Shown here: positions 1 to 7,524 of the stretch, piece after piece
Layout: each line of letters starts with the position of its first letter
How positions within the stretch are numbered: position 1 is the first letter of the stretch
IMG/VR virus record: IMGVR_UViG_3300008110_008903
Span: 1 to 26,365 of that record
Direction: 5' to 3' (one strand)
DNA: 26,365 nt
From: a virus
Translations under genes and position numbers: made by a program
Notes under the pieces: model-generated
Seen by the model: only the letters and a program-made list of their open reading frames with translations
Told to the model about the DNA's origin: nothing
Databases searched by the model: none

Positions 1-600
1 ATAAGCGTGTTCCCACAAATCTAAACCTAACAACGGAAAACCACCATTGTTTATTATGTTCATAAGTGGATTGTCTTGATTTGAAGTTGACATAACTTTT
101 AATCTACCTGTATCGGTTAAAACTAACCAACACCATCCTGACCCAAATCTTTTTCTTGAGATTTCTTCAAATTTAGTTTTGAAATTACGATATGTTCCAA
201 ATTGTTTAACAATCTTTTCAAATACCTCACCACTTGGTTTTTGTGGTGTAGGTGATAACATCTTCCAAAATAATGCGTGATTAAATGCCCCACCTGCGTT
301 GTTTCTTATTGTTGTATTATACTTTGAAATTTGTTTAACAATGTTTTCTAATTCAACATCCCCATAATCTTTTTTACGAAGAGCTGAATTTAATTTTTTA
401 ACATACCCTTTGTAATGTTTCTGATAATGAAACTTCATTGTTTCAGGGTCAATAAATCTTCTTAATGATGCGTAACCGTAAGGTAATTTATCAATACCTA
501 TGGTTTTCATTTCGTTAATAAAGAATTTGGTTTCAGGTTGAGTTTCCTCACCTAATATACGACTAACTAATGACTCTGATACTAAATTTAACGATTTCAT
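1..600 (-). CDS. Mn-type (or cambialistic) superoxide dismutase, 3' end outside window
   Basis: The visible 200 residues match the Fe/Mn superoxide dismutase family, which converts superoxide to oxygen and hydrogen peroxide. All four metal ligands are visible: H58 (FHYQKHY), H108 (FNHALFW), D194 and H198 in the DLWEHAY signature. Second-shell residues are those of Mn enzymes: glycine at 104 (AGGAFNH) where iron enzymes have glutamine, and Q175 in STSNQDNPL. Only the last roughly 20-25 residues should be missing. About 38 residues precede the usual family start (LPYG at 39-42), and M30 is an alternative start. The gene starts 13 bases after the SNF2 helicase stop, with a TATTTATA word 4 bases before its ATG. 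The enzyme identification is secure; that a phage carries it is the unusual part. Confidence 0.93.
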   Translation of the reverse strand, partial: MKSLNLVSESLVSRILGEETQPETKFFINEMKTIGIDKLPYGYASLRRFIDPETMKFHYQKHYKGYVKKLNSALRKKDYGDVELENIVKQISKYNTTIRNNAGGAFNHALFWKMLSPTPQKPSGEVFEKIVKQFGTYRNFKTKFEEISRKRFGSGWCWLVLTDTGRLKVMSTSNQDNPLMNIINNGGFPLLGLDLWEHAY

Positions 601-604
601 TAAT

Positions 605-612
605 TATAAATA
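605..612 (-). promoter_or_regulatory. TATTTATA word before the superoxide dismutase gene
   Basis: On the minus strand this reads TATTTATA and ends 4 bases before the ATG at 600. It matches the word found upstream of plus-strand units. If it is a -10 element, the mRNA would be nearly leaderless or would start at the downstream M30. Confidence 0.4.
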
Positions 613-613
613 C

Positions 614-2374
614 TTACTTACTATTGATTTCGTTAAGTATTTGTTCAACAATATCTACAGAATTTTCATCAACATCACCCATAACCGTACCAATAATCTG
701 TTTCTTCTTTATCAGAATGTCGTAGATAACACCCTCAATTGTATTTTCAAATAGTGGGTAATATACTGAAACTGAATTTTTTTGTCCGTATCTGTATGCT
801 CGGTCTTCAGCTTGGGAATGTTCTGCCGGTACAAATGATAGGTCATTCATAATAACAGCTTCACCCGCAGTAAGTGTTAATCCAACACCTGCGGCTTTCA
901 TATTACCACAAAAAACTTGTATTTTATCACTCTCTTGGAACTTGTCAACCGCATCTTGTCTTGCAGGTTTTGATGTTGACCCATCTAAATAAACAGATTT
1001 TTTACCAAAATGTTCGTGTATCTTTTTAAGTGGTTCGGTAAAGTTACTAAAGATAATAACTTTTTTACCTTGTTCGATAATGTTCTCAGCAAGTTCAATT
1101 GTAATTGGTATTTTTTCTTCGGCAATTACTTGTCTTACTTTCATCAGTTTTGTAAACTGAACAGATAATGACTTTGATTCGTCTTGTCTGTTGTTATACC
1201 AATCATAATACTCACCCATCAATCCTTCATATAACCTTGATTTCAAACGAAGGTAAACAGGTGTCATAATTTTTTCAGGTAAATCTAAAACTTCAGTTTT
1301 TAATCTTCTTAAAATTTGACGAGAAGTTCTTTCTCTTAACTCCTCCAAGTTTGATGCACCTGTTACATTCCAAATCTTTTTACCACCAACTCTAAATTGA
1401 TATCCACCACAATATCTAATTGCATATGCTTGCCAATTTTGACTTACAGGACTATCAATAAGTTTTAAAATATTGTAGTAATTCATTGGACGAGAAGTCA
1501 TTGGTGTTCCCGTTAGTAACCATAATTTTTTAATATTCTTGGTTACATCCATTATAATCTTTGTTCTTTGAGCTTGAGCGTTTGAAACATAATGTGCTTC
1601 ATCTATAACAACTAAATCAAACTTTGAATTAAGAATTATTGAGTTTAACTTATCTTTTGGGTCATGGAAGTTTTTAAGAATGTCGTAGTTAACAATAACG
1701 TAGTCCGCTTGTTCAAACTTCTTACCCTCACAGATATAAACTGATTTGTCAGTATAGTTTTTGATTTCTCTTTCCCAATTTATTTTGAGAGACGCTGGAC
1801 AAATAATTAACACTCTATTAGCTCCACTTTCTAACGAAGCAATAACAGTACTTGTTGTTTTACCAAGTCCCATGTCATCTGCTAAAATAAACTTGTCGTT
1901 TTTTAATAACTTTTCAATTGCTTCTTTTTGGTGAGTAAGTGGTGGACGGTTTTCGTATTTTGAGTAATCAACGTCAACCAAGTTTTCGGTGTATTGTTTG
2001 ATAACCGCCGCTTTTGGTATCCAAAAATCATGAATAGTTTCACCACTAAAAATCTTACCCCAAATATGATATGATTTATCTTTTTCAATTAAAATCTTTT
2101 CAACGTAAATTTTATCAGGTTCCTTAATGAATGGATTATCGGCAACAAGTTTTTGTGAAAAGTATGAGTCAATCTCAACCCATTTCTTAGCGACTTTTGG
2201 AACTACTGAATTATAGTCAATAACATAATCACATTGAGCTCTTGTTGGGACATACTTTTTATTTGACTCAATTTGTTTCTTTAATTTAAGGATATAGTTA
2301 TTTGAGCCTTGATAATTTTCAAGAATGGATATTGCTTGTTGCTCAACACTTAAATGTCCCGTAGAAGTCGTCAA
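614..2374 (-). CDS. SNF2-family DNA helicase/translocase
   Basis: A 586-residue SNF2-type superfamily 2 ATPase of the compact, SMARCAL1-like kind. Motifs in order: LTHQ near 146-149, Walker A GLGKT at 169-173, DEAH at 258-261, TGTP at 288-291, a GVGLT motif V near 496-500, and the arginine-finger motif QAEDRAYRYGQ at 521-531. The first about 140 residues are a separate N-terminal region I do not recognise. Such enzymes remodel forks or displace proteins and strands; in T4 the nearest analogue in role is UvsW. The only workable start is a TTG at 2374: an in-frame stop lies just upstream and there is no internal ATG before the Walker A region. It is transcribed away from the tail genes, with the superoxide dismutase downstream in the same direction. 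Confidence 0.9.
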   Translation of the reverse strand: MTTSTGHLSVEQQAISILENYQGSNNYILKLKKQIESNKKYVPTRAQCDYVIDYNSVVPKVAKKWVEIDSYFSQKLVADNPFIKEPDKIYVEKILIEKDKSYHIWGKIFSGETIHDFWIPKAAVIKQYTENLVDVDYSKYENRPPLTHQKEAIEKLLKNDKFILADDMGLGKTTSTVIASLESGANRVLIICPASLKINWEREIKNYTDKSVYICEGKKFEQADYVIVNYDILKNFHDPKDKLNSIILNSKFDLVVIDEAHYVSNAQAQRTKIIMDVTKNIKKLWLLTGTPMTSRPMNYYNILKLIDSPVSQNWQAYAIRYCGGYQFRVGGKKIWNVTGASNLEELRERTSRQILRRLKTEVLDLPEKIMTPVYLRLKSRLYEGLMGEYYDWYNNRQDESKSLSVQFTKLMKVRQVIAEEKIPITIELAENIIEQGKKVIIFSNFTEPLKKIHEHFGKKSVYLDGSTSKPARQDAVDKFQESDKIQVFCGNMKAAGVGLTLTAGEAVIMNDLSFVPAEHSQAEDRAYRYGQKNSVSVYYPLFENTIEGVIYDILIKKKQIIGTVMGDVDENSVDIVEQILNEINSK

Positions 2375-2420
2375 AATATTTTAATTAACTATACAACTAT
2401 AATAATAATCAAAAAAGAAA

Positions 2421-2428
2421 TATTTATC
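2421..2428 (+). promoter_or_regulatory. TATTTATC word before the neck/terminator gene pair
   Basis: TATTTATC ends 3 bases before the ATG at 2432, in the 57-base gap between divergent transcription units. It is one of the orientation-matched copies of the putative late promoter word. Confidence 0.4.
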
Positions 2429-2431
2429 AAT

Positions 2432-2947
2432 ATGTCAAATAGAATAGTTCCAATAACAAGATTAGGTAAATTTTTCGGTGCAGAAGATTACAATTTGGAT
2501 ATCAACATGGGTAGAGAATGGTTAGAAGGTGATATGAACTTCACTCTTGTATTATATCGTGTTGACAAACAGAAGACAAATGTAGATGATGTATATGGTG
2601 AAGCGTCTGTTGACGGAATTAAATTTTTACCACCTGTTGAGTTTAAGGCTTTTTTACAAATTGTTGCCCCTGAAAATAAATTTCTTGGGACAAGTAAGAT
2701 TAATCAGTTAGAGCCGGGAAACGCAAGAATATCAGTATATCAATCACACCTTGATGAATTAGGAGTTGATATAGAATATGGTGATTATATTGGTTATTAC
2801 GAAACTGAAAGTAGAGTTAGATATTATGTAGTTAATAATGACGGACGTGTTGTTTCAGATAACAAACATACTTATGCAGGATACAAACCGTTTTATAGAA
2901 CAATAAACGCATCTCCTGTAATGGAAAACGAATTTAGAGGATTATAA
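2432..2947 (+). CDS. Virion protein, possibly neck/head-completion protein
   Basis: A 171-residue protein with no clear signature. The segment VYGEASVDGIKFLPPVEFKAFL resembles, by eye, the YGEA...PP stretch of T4 gp14-type neck proteins. The next two plus-strand genes look like gp15 and gp18, which is the T4 gene order. The frame is open upstream to 2354, but that part reads as intergenic, low-complexity A/T sequence (a run of isoleucines and lysines) and has only a TTG-like alternative. The ATG at 2432, just behind the TATTTATC word, gives a normal protein start (MSNRIVPITRLG). Its stop overlaps the next ATG by one base (TAATG), so the two genes are translationally coupled. Structural role is likely; the gp14 match is tentative. 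Confidence 0.6.
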   Translation: MSNRIVPITRLGKFFGAEDYNLDINMGREWLEGDMNFTLVLYRVDKQKTNVDDVYGEASVDGIKFLPPVEFKAFLQIVAPENKFLGTSKINQLEPGNARISVYQSHLDELGVDIEYGDYIGYYETESRVRYYVVNNDGRVVSDNKHTYAGYKPFYRTINASPVMENEFRGL

Positions 2948-3999
2948 TGGGATTACCTAAAATTAAAAAAACTTTACCCCTTACATACCCACCTATTGGT
3001 TATGAACGAAGATTAGAACTTCTTGAAGATATCAATAAGGATGGAACTTACTTGCCTAAATCTATTTTACATGAAGATTTAGATAGAGGGTTTTTAGATT
3101 TTGTTAAAAATGATTTAAAAACTGTTGTTAGTGGTAAAATAGTTAAAGTTGTAGATATTTTAATGACGACTCAAAACTGGGCTCAATTTACACAAACTTG
3201 GGATTTTAACAACATAGATAAAAACGTTGAACCACCAATTATAACAACTGTAAGAACTCCTGAAGTAAAATATGGTACATTACCGTCTTTAAAATATACG
3301 ATACCTAATAGAAAACAATTTTATTACGCTGCGGTACCGACTTGGGACGGACAAAGAAAAGGTATGGATATATACACAATTCCCCAGCCAGTTCCTGTAG
3401 ATATAAAATATTCTGTTAAAATTATTTGTAATAGAATGAGAGAATTGAATAAATTCAATCAAATTGTTATTGAAAAATTTTCATCTCGTCAGGCTTATAC
3501 TAAAATAAAAGGACATTATATTCCAATAACTTTAGATGAAATTTCAGATGAATCTGTTATGGATGTTGAAAAAAGAAGATACTACATCCAATCTTACGCT
3601 TTTACTTTACAAGGGTTTTTAAGTGATGAAGAAGAATACCAAGTTAAACCTGCAATTAGTAGAAGTTTGATTATGGTTGAGTTAGATAATAGAAAGAAAA
3701 AAGTTAAAAAAAAGGTACTACCCCCAAATCCTGACCAATACCAATTTAATGCAAATTATCCTGTAGGTACCACCGCATATACTCAAACTTTTAATTATAC
3801 TGCAAACATAAAGGTTGAGGGTAGTGAAAATGTTAACTCTTATGCAATATACATTAATGGTTTATATTACGGTGATAGTTCAACACAGTTGTTAACAGGT
3901 TATATACAAATTAATGATAGTGATGAATTATCAATTACTGTCGTTAAAACAAATGGAAGTTTAAGTAGTACTATAAAATTAGTTTCCACAATACTTTAA
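2947..3999 (+). CDS. Tail completion / sheath terminator protein, gp15-like
   Basis: A 350-residue protein resembling T4-type tail terminator and sheath-stabiliser proteins (gp15/gp3), which cap the tail before it joins the head. The supporting region is around 148-178, PVPVDIKYSVKIICNRMRELNKF, the typical PVD(I/V)xYxV plus helix pattern, followed by a RRYYIQSYAFTLQGFL strand pair near 210-228. After a lysine-rich linker (RKKKVKKK) comes an extra C-terminal beta-rich domain, roughly 260-350, of Ig-like appearance, which T4 gp15 lacks. It starts within the stop of the preceding gene. Its stop overlaps the 3' end of the convergent small RHH gene by 4 bases. Family assignment is by pattern and gene order only. 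Confidence 0.55.
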   Translation: MGLPKIKKTLPLTYPPIGYERRLELLEDINKDGTYLPKSILHEDLDRGFLDFVKNDLKTVVSGKIVKVVDILMTTQNWAQFTQTWDFNNIDKNVEPPIITTVRTPEVKYGTLPSLKYTIPNRKQFYYAAVPTWDGQRKGMDIYTIPQPVPVDIKYSVKIICNRMRELNKFNQIVIEKFSSRQAYTKIKGHYIPITLDEISDESVMDVEKRRYYIQSYAFTLQGFLSDEEEYQVKPAISRSLIMVELDNRKKKVKKKVLPPNPDQYQFNANYPVGTTAYTQTFNYTANIKVEGSENVNSYAIYINGLYYGDSSTQLLTGYIQINDSDELSITVVKTNGSLSSTIKLVSTIL

Positions 4000-4145
4000 T
4001 TCTCCCCATAAATATCTTTTTTTTCAACACACGTATCAATAATTAATTTTTCTAAAAACTTATGAATTTTGTAACCATGTTTGTTACAATAGTTTTTTAA
4101 GATTTCGTGACTCTCAGGTGATATTTTAATGTTCTTAATTTTCAA
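3996..4145 (-). CDS. Small ribbon-helix-helix (Arc/CopG-like) regulator
   Basis: A 49-residue reading frame: NIKISPESHEILKNYC followed by NKHGYKIHKFLEKLIID. This is the ribbon-helix-helix pattern: an alternating beta strand (IKNIKIS), helix A (PESHEILKNYCNKHG), a turn, and helix B (KIHKFLEKLIIDTCV). Proteins of this fold dimerise and bind DNA with the strand, often repressing their own promoter. The start is a TTG at 4145-4143; the frame stays open about 11 codons further up with no ATG. A TATTTATA word lies 34 bases upstream on the same strand, and an 11-bp tandem repeat abuts the start. It is transcribed against the tail genes and fills most of the largest gap between them. Fold assignment is moderately sure; target unknown. 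Confidence 0.65.
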   Translation of the reverse strand: MKIKNIKISPESHEILKNYCNKHGYKIHKFLEKLIIDTCVEKKDIYGEN

Positions 4146-4163
4146 GGTAGAAAAAAGGTAGAA
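4144..4163 (-). repeat. Tandem 11-bp repeat (AAGGTAGAA twice), candidate operator
   Basis: AAGGTAGAA occurs at 4144-4152 and again at 4155-4163, exactly one helical turn apart. It sits between the minus-strand TATTTATA and the start codon of the RHH gene. Ribbon-helix-helix repressors commonly bind such same-face tandem sites, so autoregulation is a reasonable inference. Confidence 0.4.
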
Positions 4164-4179
4164 TTTATTCCTACTGTTT

Positions 4180-4187
4180 TATAAATA
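4180..4187 (-). promoter_or_regulatory. TATTTATA word before the RHH gene
   Basis: Minus-strand TATTTATA, 34 bases before the TTG start at 4145. It is back-to-back with the plus-strand TATTTATC at 4224, so this gap would be a divergent promoter region. Confidence 0.45.
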
Positions 4188-4223
4188 GTTACTTAACGTA
4201 TTAGTTTTTGAATAAAAAGACAA

Positions 4224-4231
4224 TATTTATC
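4224..4231 (+). promoter_or_regulatory. TATTTATC word before the tail sheath gene
   Basis: TATTTATC 34 bases before the sheath ATG, the same spacing as for the tube gene (33) and the RHH gene (34). An A-rich, Shine-Dalgarno-free leader follows. Confidence 0.5.
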
Positions 4232-4265
4232 AATAAATAAATTTTCAAAAACATTTAAAATAAAA

Positions 4266-7200
4266 ATGGCAACATCAAACAAAGTTTTCGTCTCGCCAGG
4301 TGTATATACATCAGAAAGAGACTTATCATTTGTTTCACAAAGTGTTGGGATTACCACGTTGGGTATAGCTGGAGAAACCTTAAAAGGCCCAGCTTTTGAA
4401 CCAATCTTCATCACAAGTTATGGAGAGTTTGAAACCTATTTCGGCGGTACTACTCCTGAAAAATTTGTGAACACACAAATCCCAAAATATGAGGCAGCAT
4501 ATATTGCTAAGTCATATCTTCAACAATCTAACCAATTGTTTGTAACAAGAATCTTAGGATTATCAGGTTATGACGCAGGGCCATCTTGGTCTATTACAAC
4601 TGTGGCTAATGTAGATTGTAATACTGTTGCACTTACAGGTACTGCAACACCATTTACCGCAACATTTGTTGGTACAACGGCTTCAACATCAACAGTAACA
4701 ATTACAGGTTTACCTGTTGGAATTACAAATGCAACAACTCCTTATACAACATATAGTGGAGGTTCATCAACTATTTATGCTCAACTTCAGAGTCAAATTT
4801 TTGGTGTAATTGGTTCTAATTCAACTTCAGCATCTTCCATCTATTATTTTGGAGCGGTTTCGGGAGCTCAAGTTACGGCAAACATTGCTGCTGGATATTC
4901 AGCATCTACAAACGTATTTGGTGTTAATGCAATAAGTGCTTCAAGTATTGATTATTGTTCTGAAGTTAATGATGTATGGTATTATGCTACATTTACACCT
5001 CCAACAACAGGTGAAAATTACAATGGTTATTCGTTCTTTAGTAGAATTAGTACAATAACTGGTACGTCAGGTTCTTATAGTGGTTCTATAACAGGTAATA
5101 TCTATAACTTCTCAGGTTTAACTTATTCAGGTTATAATGATTTAGTTGTGGCAACTTTACGTTCAAGAGGTATTACAAATTATTCATCGACACAAAACGG
5201 CCCTGATTACCAAGTAACAGGTACTTCAGACGTACAAATGATTTGTACAGGTTCTTATTCGGGAGTTACTAAAAATCCATTTAGTACATTCTTGATTTCA
5301 GGTTTAACTTATGAAAATTCAGCATTCCAATTTGAAACTTCGTTTAATGCGGGTAACGCTAACTATATTTCTAAAGTATTTGGTGTTGAGAACTTCGCTA
5401 AAGATAGAACTGAAGTTCCGTTGTTTGTTGAAGAGCGTTATCCGACATTATTAAATTACGGTTATAATAAAGGTTATATTCGTGGTTTGAATTGTAGTTT
5501 AATTTCTTTACCTGAAGCGAGAAATAATGATACATCATCTATCGCTTATTATCTTGAGCAATACCAAACACCTGAATCTCCGTGGGTTGTTTCGGAATTA
5601 CGTGGTAATTTAGTTTATAGATTGTTTAAAGTTTATACAATTGCTGATGGTAATGCTGCGAACACTGAAATTAAAGTGTCCGTTGCAAACATATCATTTA
5701 ACAATGGTACATTTGACCTTATTGTTCGTGATTTCTTTGATACAGATGCGAATCCTGTTGTTTTAGAGAAGTTTACAAACTGTAGTATGGACCCGGCTGA
5801 AAATAGTTATGTGGCTAAAAAAGTTGGTTCATCTGATGGTGAATATGCAGTACAGTCGAAATATATTTTTGTAGAAGTAAATGAAGAGGCACCTGTAGAT
5901 GCACTTCCTTGTGGATTTGAAGGTTTTGTAACAAGAACTTACACAGGTGCAAAATCACCATTCCAAATCTTCAAAACAAAATACGACTATCCTGGTGAAG
6001 TTATTTACAACCCACCATTTGGAACAACTTCTAACGGTTCTAACACTACTGCTAGTTCAGGTGATAACATAAGAAGAACTTATTTAGGTATTTCTTCAGC
6101 GGTAGCGTTCTCATCAGACGCACCAGGTTATGACCCTGATTTCTTCCAATACAAAGGGATGCCAAATCCAAATTCGGCAACTTGTACACCACCTTCTCAC
6201 GTATTTTGGCCAAATGTTACAAAAGGTTTCCACATGGATTCAGGAGCGACTTCTATTGTTATAGCAAATGTTTACCAAAACAGTGGTCAAACAGCATTTG
6301 AAGTTGGAGCTGGTTCATTTAGTTCAGAACCTACGTCACAAACAAGTCCATATTACTTCTTATATTCTCGTAAGTTTACATTCCTTGTTCAAGCAGGATT
6401 TGACGGATGGGATATATACAGAGAATATAGAACAAACGCTGACAGATTCCGTTTAGGAAACACAGGATATAAACAAGGAGCTCTATCTTGTGCACCGTAC
6501 ACAGATGCTACAGGATGGGGAGCATTTAAACAAATCACAGTTGGTGATAACACAGTTGATTACGCAAATACTGACTATTACGCATACTTGTTAGGTGTAC
6601 AATCATTTGCAAATCCTGAAGTAACAAACATCAATGTTCTTGTAACACCTGGTGTTGACTATGTTAACAATAGTGATTTAGTTTCTGCAACAATCGATAT
6701 TGTTGAAAACGACAGAGCGGATTCAATCTACATCTGTACAACTCCTGACTTTAACTTATTACAACCATCAACTTCAATGGATAATTTAATTTACCCACAA
6801 GAAGCGGTTGATAATTTAGAAAATACAGGAATTGACTCTAATTACACAGCAACTTACTATCCATGGGTTCTTACTCGTGACACGGTAAACAATACTCAAA
6901 TCTATATTCCATCAACTGCTGAAGTTACAAGAAACTTAGCGTTAACTGACAATATAGCGTTCCCATGGTTCGCAACTGCGGGTTACACAAGAGGTATTGT
7001 AAATGCTATCAGAGCAAGAAAGAGATTAACTCAAGAAGATAGAGATACTCTTTATAAGGGAAGAATTAACCCAATTGCAACTTTCAACGACGTTGGAACT
7101 GTAATTTGGGGTAACAAAACTCTTCAAATTAGAGAGTCAGCTCTTGACAGAATTAACGTAAGAAGATTGTTATTACAAGCTCGTAAGTTGATTTCAGCGG

Positions 7201-7457
7201 TAGCGGTAAGATTGTTGTTTGAACAAAACGACAACTTAGTAAGACAACAGTTCTTAGATTCAGTTAATCCAATCTTAGATTCGATTAGAAGAGACAGAGG
7301 TTTATATGACTTCAGAGTTACTGTTCAAAACACACCTGAAGACTTAGATGCTAACCAATTAGTAGGTAAGATTTATATCAAACCAACTAAAGCTCTTGAA
7401 TTCATAGACATTGAGTTCTTAATTACTCCAACAGGAGCATCGTTTGAAAATATTTAA
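4266..7457 (+). CDS. Contractile tail sheath protein (gp18-like), with large insertion
   Basis: A 1063-residue sheath subunit; T4 gp18 is about 660. The N-terminus (KVFVSPGVYTSERDLSF, then GIAGETLKGPAFEPIFITSY) and the C-terminal 170 residues (GIVNAIRARKRLTQEDRD..., DVGTVIWGNKTLQ, INVRRLLL, VQNTPEDLDANQLVGKIYI) are classic for contractile sheaths. The C-terminal domain packs on the tube. Roughly residues 110-365 are an extra Ser/Thr/Gly-rich, beta-looking segment with short recurring phrases (ISGLTY, FSGLTY, GSYSG), likely displayed on the outside of the sheath. Codon choice changes along the gene: from about 6000 onward TTC, AAC and AGA are favoured over the TTT, AAT and CGT of the middle part. 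A hairpin terminator follows the stop. Confidence 0.95.
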   Translation: MATSNKVFVSPGVYTSERDLSFVSQSVGITTLGIAGETLKGPAFEPIFITSYGEFETYFGGTTPEKFVNTQIPKYEAAYIAKSYLQQSNQLFVTRILGLSGYDAGPSWSITTVANVDCNTVALTGTATPFTATFVGTTASTSTVTITGLPVGITNATTPYTTYSGGSSTIYAQLQSQIFGVIGSNSTSASSIYYFGAVSGAQVTANIAAGYSASTNVFGVNAISASSIDYCSEVNDVWYYATFTPPTTGENYNGYSFFSRISTITGTSGSYSGSITGNIYNFSGLTYSGYNDLVVATLRSRGITNYSSTQNGPDYQVTGTSDVQMICTGSYSGVTKNPFSTFLISGLTYENSAFQFETSFNAGNANYISKVFGVENFAKDRTEVPLFVEERYPTLLNYGYNKGYIRGLNCSLISLPEARNNDTSSIAYYLEQYQTPESPWVVSELRGNLVYRLFKVYTIADGNAANTEIKVSVANISFNNGTFDLIVRDFFDTDANPVVLEKFTNCSMDPAENSYVAKKVGSSDGEYAVQSKYIFVEVNEEAPVDALPCGFEGFVTRTYTGAKSPFQIFKTKYDYPGEVIYNPPFGTTSNGSNTTASSGDNIRRTYLGISSAVAFSSDAPGYDPDFFQYKGMPNPNSATCTPPSHVFWPNVTKGFHMDSGATSIVIANVYQNSGQTAFEVGAGSFSSEPTSQTSPYYFLYSRKFTFLVQAGFDGWDIYREYRTNADRFRLGNTGYKQGALSCAPYTDATGWGAFKQITVGDNTVDYANTDYYAYLLGVQSFANPEVTNINVLVTPGVDYVNNSDLVSATIDIVENDRADSIYICTTPDFNLLQPSTSMDNLIYPQEAVDNLENTGIDSNYTATYYPWVLTRDTVNNTQIYIPSTAEVTRNLALTDNIAFPWFATAGYTRGIVNAIRARKRLTQEDRDTLYKGRINPIATFNDVGTVIWGNKTLQIRESALDRINVRRLLLQARKLISAVAVRLLFEQNDNLVRQQFLDSVNPILDSIRRDRGLYDFRVTVQNTPEDLDANQLVGKIYIKPTKALEFIDIEFLITPTGASFENI

Positions 7458-7475
7458 TCAACGATAAAATAATTG

Positions 7476-7505
7476 AAAACCCTCACGAAAGTGGGGGTTT
7501 TTATT
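7476..7505 (+). terminator. Terminator after the sheath gene
   Basis: An 11-bp stem (AAAACCCTCAC with GTGGGGGTTTT, one G-T pair) closes a GAAA tetraloop at 7487-7490 and runs straight into a T-rich tract. It separates the sheath from the HAD gene. Confidence 0.85.
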
Positions 7506-7513
7506 TTACATAA

Positions 7514-7521
7514 TATTTATA
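7514..7521 (+). promoter_or_regulatory. TATTTATA word before the HAD hydrolase gene
   Basis: TATTTATA directly after the sheath terminator, ending 3 bases before the ATG at 7525. The following ATG must be the true start because the catalytic aspartate is already at residue 23. Confidence 0.45.
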
Positions 7522-7524
7522 GAT

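Noticed and set aside
2354-2431. N-terminal extension of the 171-residue neck-like protein
   Set aside because: The added 26 residues are low-complexity A/T translation with a non-ATG start, and the region contains the promoter word.
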